Positions 13,472 through 15,841 of a DNA stretch of 15,841 nt are shown in pieces. The position numbers were made by a program, and so were the translations under genes. The DNA comes from Desulfobacterales bacterium (GTDB taxonomy: Bacteria > Desulfobacterota > Desulfobacteria > Desulfobacterales > JAUCGF01), in the NCBI GenBank assembly GCA_029940345.1, contig JAOZRC010000043.1:1-15841 (forward strand), written 5' to 3'. The notes below the pieces were generated by a model, which had not been told where the DNA came from, made no database searches, and was given only the letters and a program-made list of their open reading frames with translations. How positions within the stretch are numbered: position 1 is the first letter of the stretch; every line of letters begins with the position of its first letter.

Positions 13472-15841
13472 TATTCTTTATCAAGCACTTTGCGGATCAT
13501 ACTCGAAAAATCCTTCATCACAACCGGCTTCATCAGGAACCCTTTTATTCCCATGGATTCCGCTTTTTCCCTGGACATCATTTCACTGAATCCGGTGCAA
13601 AGAATAACGGGTGTATCAGATCGAATTTTCATTATCTCCACGGCCAGTTTGTCCCCGGTCATGTTCGGCATGGTCAGATCAGTGATGACAAGATCAAATT
13701 GGTCTGGATTTTCCTTGAATGCCTCTAACGCCTCAATGCTGCTGGTTCGAGCTGTCACATCATACCCCATCCGCTCCAGCATCTGTTTTTCTATCTGAAC
13801 AATTATATCCTGGTCATCAACCAGCAGAATCCGTTCATCCCCTTTTTGAATGGGCGTATCATTTTCAACTTGCGCTGTTTCAGTCTGCTTTTTTATCACC
13901 GGGAAACAAACCTGAAATTCCGCCCCCTTGCCCGGCTCGCTGTAAACATTGATCTGTGCTCCATGACTTTTAATAATACCATGCACAACGGCAAGGCCCA
14001 AGCCCGTGCCTTTACCTTTTTCTTTGGTTGTAAAATAGGGATCAAAGATCCGGTCTATTATGTGCTGCTTCATGCCCGGGCCGGTGTCAGCCACTGTCAG
14101 GCAAACATATTGCCCTGGTGTCATAGTCGGGTCTTTTAAGTCTTCGACCGTTAACGCCATTTCTTCCAGATTAACGATCAGCTTTCCACCGGTTTGCTCC
14201 ATGGCATGATAGGCATTGGTGCACAGGTTCATGACGACTTGATGGATTTGAGTGGGGTCTGCCATGACCAATCCGCAATCGCTGTTTATATTTTCTCGAA
14301 TTTCGATTGTGCTCGGCAGGGAAGACGTGATCAGTTTCAGGGCTTCTTTGATAACACGTTGGGTCTTTAACGGCTTAGGCTCATGATCCGATTGCCTGCT
14401 AAACGTAAGTATCTGTTTGACCAAATCCCTTGCCCGTTTAGCCCCTTTAAAAACCTCTTCAAGGTGGCTGTGCAATGGAGTGTCTCCAGGGATATCATCC
14501 AGCGCTATCTCCAAATAACCGAATATTGAGAAAAGGATATTATTAAAATCATGGGCTATTCCACCGGCCAGAGCGCCTATGGCCTCCATCTTCTGGGCTT
14601 GCTGTAGTTGGGTTTGAAGTCTGTCTCTTACCTCTTCTGCCTGCCTGCGCTCAGTTATATCTCTAAAAACACCCACTACACCATCCGGATTTCCGTCTTT
14701 GTCAAAAATGATTTTCGTATTCGTCTCAACAAATAATGGCGCCCCGTCTTTTTGTTTATGTTTGATAATATAATTTGTTATAGATCCTTTTCTTTGAAGT
14801 TCTTTTACAAATATTTTGTTGTCTTCAATATTGTAAACAAAGTCATTCGCGTGTTTACCAATCATTTTATCAATGCTATCATAGTTATATAATTTCAAGG
14901 CAGATGGACTGATTTCCAGAATGGTTCCGTTTTGATCTAACCTGTAAAAGACATCTGTCATATTTTCAAAAAGCGTGCTGTATTGCTTTTCGCTCTTCTG
15001 TAAAGCCGCTTCTGTGGCTAAACGCTCTGTTTCATCCTTGCTGAAAAGTGCAAAACCAACCAATTCTCCATCATCAGCGTAAATGCCTGTGACCTGTGAT
15101 AAAATATGGCGTGTCCCCTGATCACTTTCTTTTACAAGGGTGTAAATATACTTTCCGGTTTCCCGTACTTGTCGGATAACCTGTTCAAATCTTGCAGGTC
15201 TTACTTTTTCCTTTGTATGAATATCCTGAACTTTTTTGCCGATAACTTCCGCGGCGGTATATCCAAAAAGCTTTTCTGCCATAGGGTTGTAATAGGTGAT
15301 GCAAAGATCAAGATCGGTAGTGGCAATGGCATACTCTGTAGAGCTGTTCAAAATATTGCTGAGATACATCGCTTTTTCAATTGACGTGATTTCGGCCTGC
15401 TTGCGTCGAACGATGTTAGATGCCAATAACCATGAAAAAAGGCCTAAAAATATCCCGGCCAATGCATAAGCAATCATCCAACGAGATTGGATTAAAGCGA
15501 ATTGCACATCTAAAATCCCGATAGGTATAAAGGAAGCAACCTTCCAATAATATTCATCGTCAGAAAACGTTTTCTCACTTGCGTTGAAAGGCTTTTCCGA
15601 ACCGGTGCTGCTGGTCATTCCATGAACGATAGGCCATATCGTATCAAAGGTATATATCCCATGATTATTCCTAAATTGCCCTGATTTCTGCATTACAATC
15701 TTTTCCCATGCCAGGGGGTCAGTTATAGCTAATGTGCGTTTCTTACGATCATCATACATAAAGCCCCATTCGTCTTCCGAATCAAGACCTTTGAGCCAAT
15801 ACCCTTGAGAGTTCAGCAGCATAAATTTTCCAACAGTTTCA
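13471..15841 (-). CDS. Membrane hybrid sensor histidine kinase with receiver domain (N-terminus cut off)
   Basis: The stop is at 13471-13473 and the frame stays open to the right edge, so the ATG at 15820-15822 is probably internal; the preceding six codons read ETVGKF. Positions below count from that ATG (783 residues). Residues 1-110 are the end of an extracytoplasmic Cache-like sensor domain, followed by one membrane helix (about 115-135), PAS 1 (about 155-265), PAS 2 (about 280-392), HisKA with His424 in GGIAHDFNNIL, an ATPase domain with N box MNLCTNAYHAM, DTGPGM and GKGTGLGLAVVHG, and a C-terminal receiver with Asp715 (LVITDLTMPNM) and Lys765 (FLMKPV). All core catalytic residues are present. 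It would sense a periplasmic ligand and pass phosphate to its own receiver and then to an unknown partner. It is convergent with the flavoprotein gene, with no evident link to the che cluster. Confidence 0.93.
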   Translation of the reverse strand, partial: ETVGKFMLLNSQGYWLKGLDSEDEWGFMYDDRKKRTLAITDPLAWEKIVMQKSGQFRNNHGIYTFDTIWPIVHGMTSSTGSEKPFNASEKTFSDDEYYWKVASFIPIGILDVQFALIQSRWMIAYALAGIFLGLFSWLLASNIVRRKQAEITSIEKAMYLSNILNSSTEYAIATTDLDLCITYYNPMAEKLFGYTAAEVIGKKVQDIHTKEKVRPARFEQVIRQVRETGKYIYTLVKESDQGTRHILSQVTGIYADDGELVGFALFSKDETERLATEAALQKSEKQYSTLFENMTDVFYRLDQNGTILEISPSALKLYNYDSIDKMIGKHANDFVYNIEDNKIFVKELQRKGSITNYIIKHKQKDGAPLFVETNTKIIFDKDGNPDGVVGVFRDITERRQAEEVRDRLQTQLQQAQKMEAIGALAGGIAHDFNNILFSIFGYLEIALDDIPGDTPLHSHLEEVFKGAKRARDLVKQILTFSRQSDHEPKPLKTQRVIKEALKLITSSLPSTIEIRENINSDCGLVMADPTQIHQVVMNLCTNAYHAMEQTGGKLIVNLEEMALTVEDLKDPTMTPGQYVCLTVADTGPGMKQHIIDRIFDPYFTTKEKGKGTGLGLAVVHGIIKSHGAQINVYSEPGKGAEFQVCFPVIKKQTETAQVENDTPIQKGDERILLVDDQDIIVQIEKQMLERMGYDVTARTSSIEALEAFKENPDQFDLVITDLTMPNMTGDKLAVEIMKIRSDTPVILCTGFSEMMSREKAESMGIKGFLMKPVVMKDFSSMIRKVLDKE

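Noticed and set aside
13375..13798. Forward-strand reading frames within the kinase receiver region
   Set aside because: They lie antisense to a receiver domain with all conserved residues and have no ribosome-binding sites or motifs.

Overview
The window looks like a chromosomal segment of an anaerobic Desulfobacterota (deltaproteobacterial) bacterium, probably in or near the Desulfobacterales. The reasons are a HEAT-repeat protein of a type I know mainly from sulfate reducers, a six-heme periplasmic cytochrome, and two genes that read an in-frame UGA as selenocysteine. The taxonomic placement is inference from gene content, not from a marker gene.

Region 1 (1-7125, all + strand) is a chemosensory cluster: the tail of a CheW, then CheA, a cytoplasmic MCP-like protein with no membrane segment, a STAS protein, CheY, a second CheW and CheB. 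No CheR lies in the window. CheA would phosphorylate CheY and CheB, the CheW proteins would couple CheA to receptors, and the soluble MCP-like and STAS proteins are accessory parts. No flagellar or pilus gene is visible, so the output could be motility or something else. Gaps between the later genes hold structured or repeated DNA: a 17-base repeat before cheY and again before the HEAT gene, a hairpin-rich element between cheW and cheB, and a perfect 32-bp palindrome inside a wider inverted repeat after cheB.

Region 2 (7415-13341, + strand) begins with the HEAT-repeat protein and a divergent ADP-ribosylglycohydrolase-like protein. A redox block follows: an ArsC/glutaredoxin-like selenoprotein (UGA at 9260-9262), a secreted hexaheme cytochrome c, a rhodanese-ferritin fusion whose catalytic cysteine is selenocysteine (UGA at 11471-11473), and a flavoprotein of the family often fused to the N-terminus of SelD. 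A conventional ORF search splits or shortens both selenoprotein genes. In each case a stem-loop with a GGU-containing loop sits just past the UGA, as expected for a bacterial SECIS, and both genes share the same 18-base ribosome-binding and start region. I read this block as a candidate selenium-dependent redox/persulfide-handling module; joint function is inference.

Region 3 (13471-15841, - strand) is a membrane-anchored hybrid sensor kinase (sensor domain, TM segment, two PAS, HisKA, HATPase, REC), cut by the right edge and convergent with the flavoprotein gene across a palindromic spacer.

I saw no tRNA, rRNA, CRISPR array, transposase gene or phage gene.
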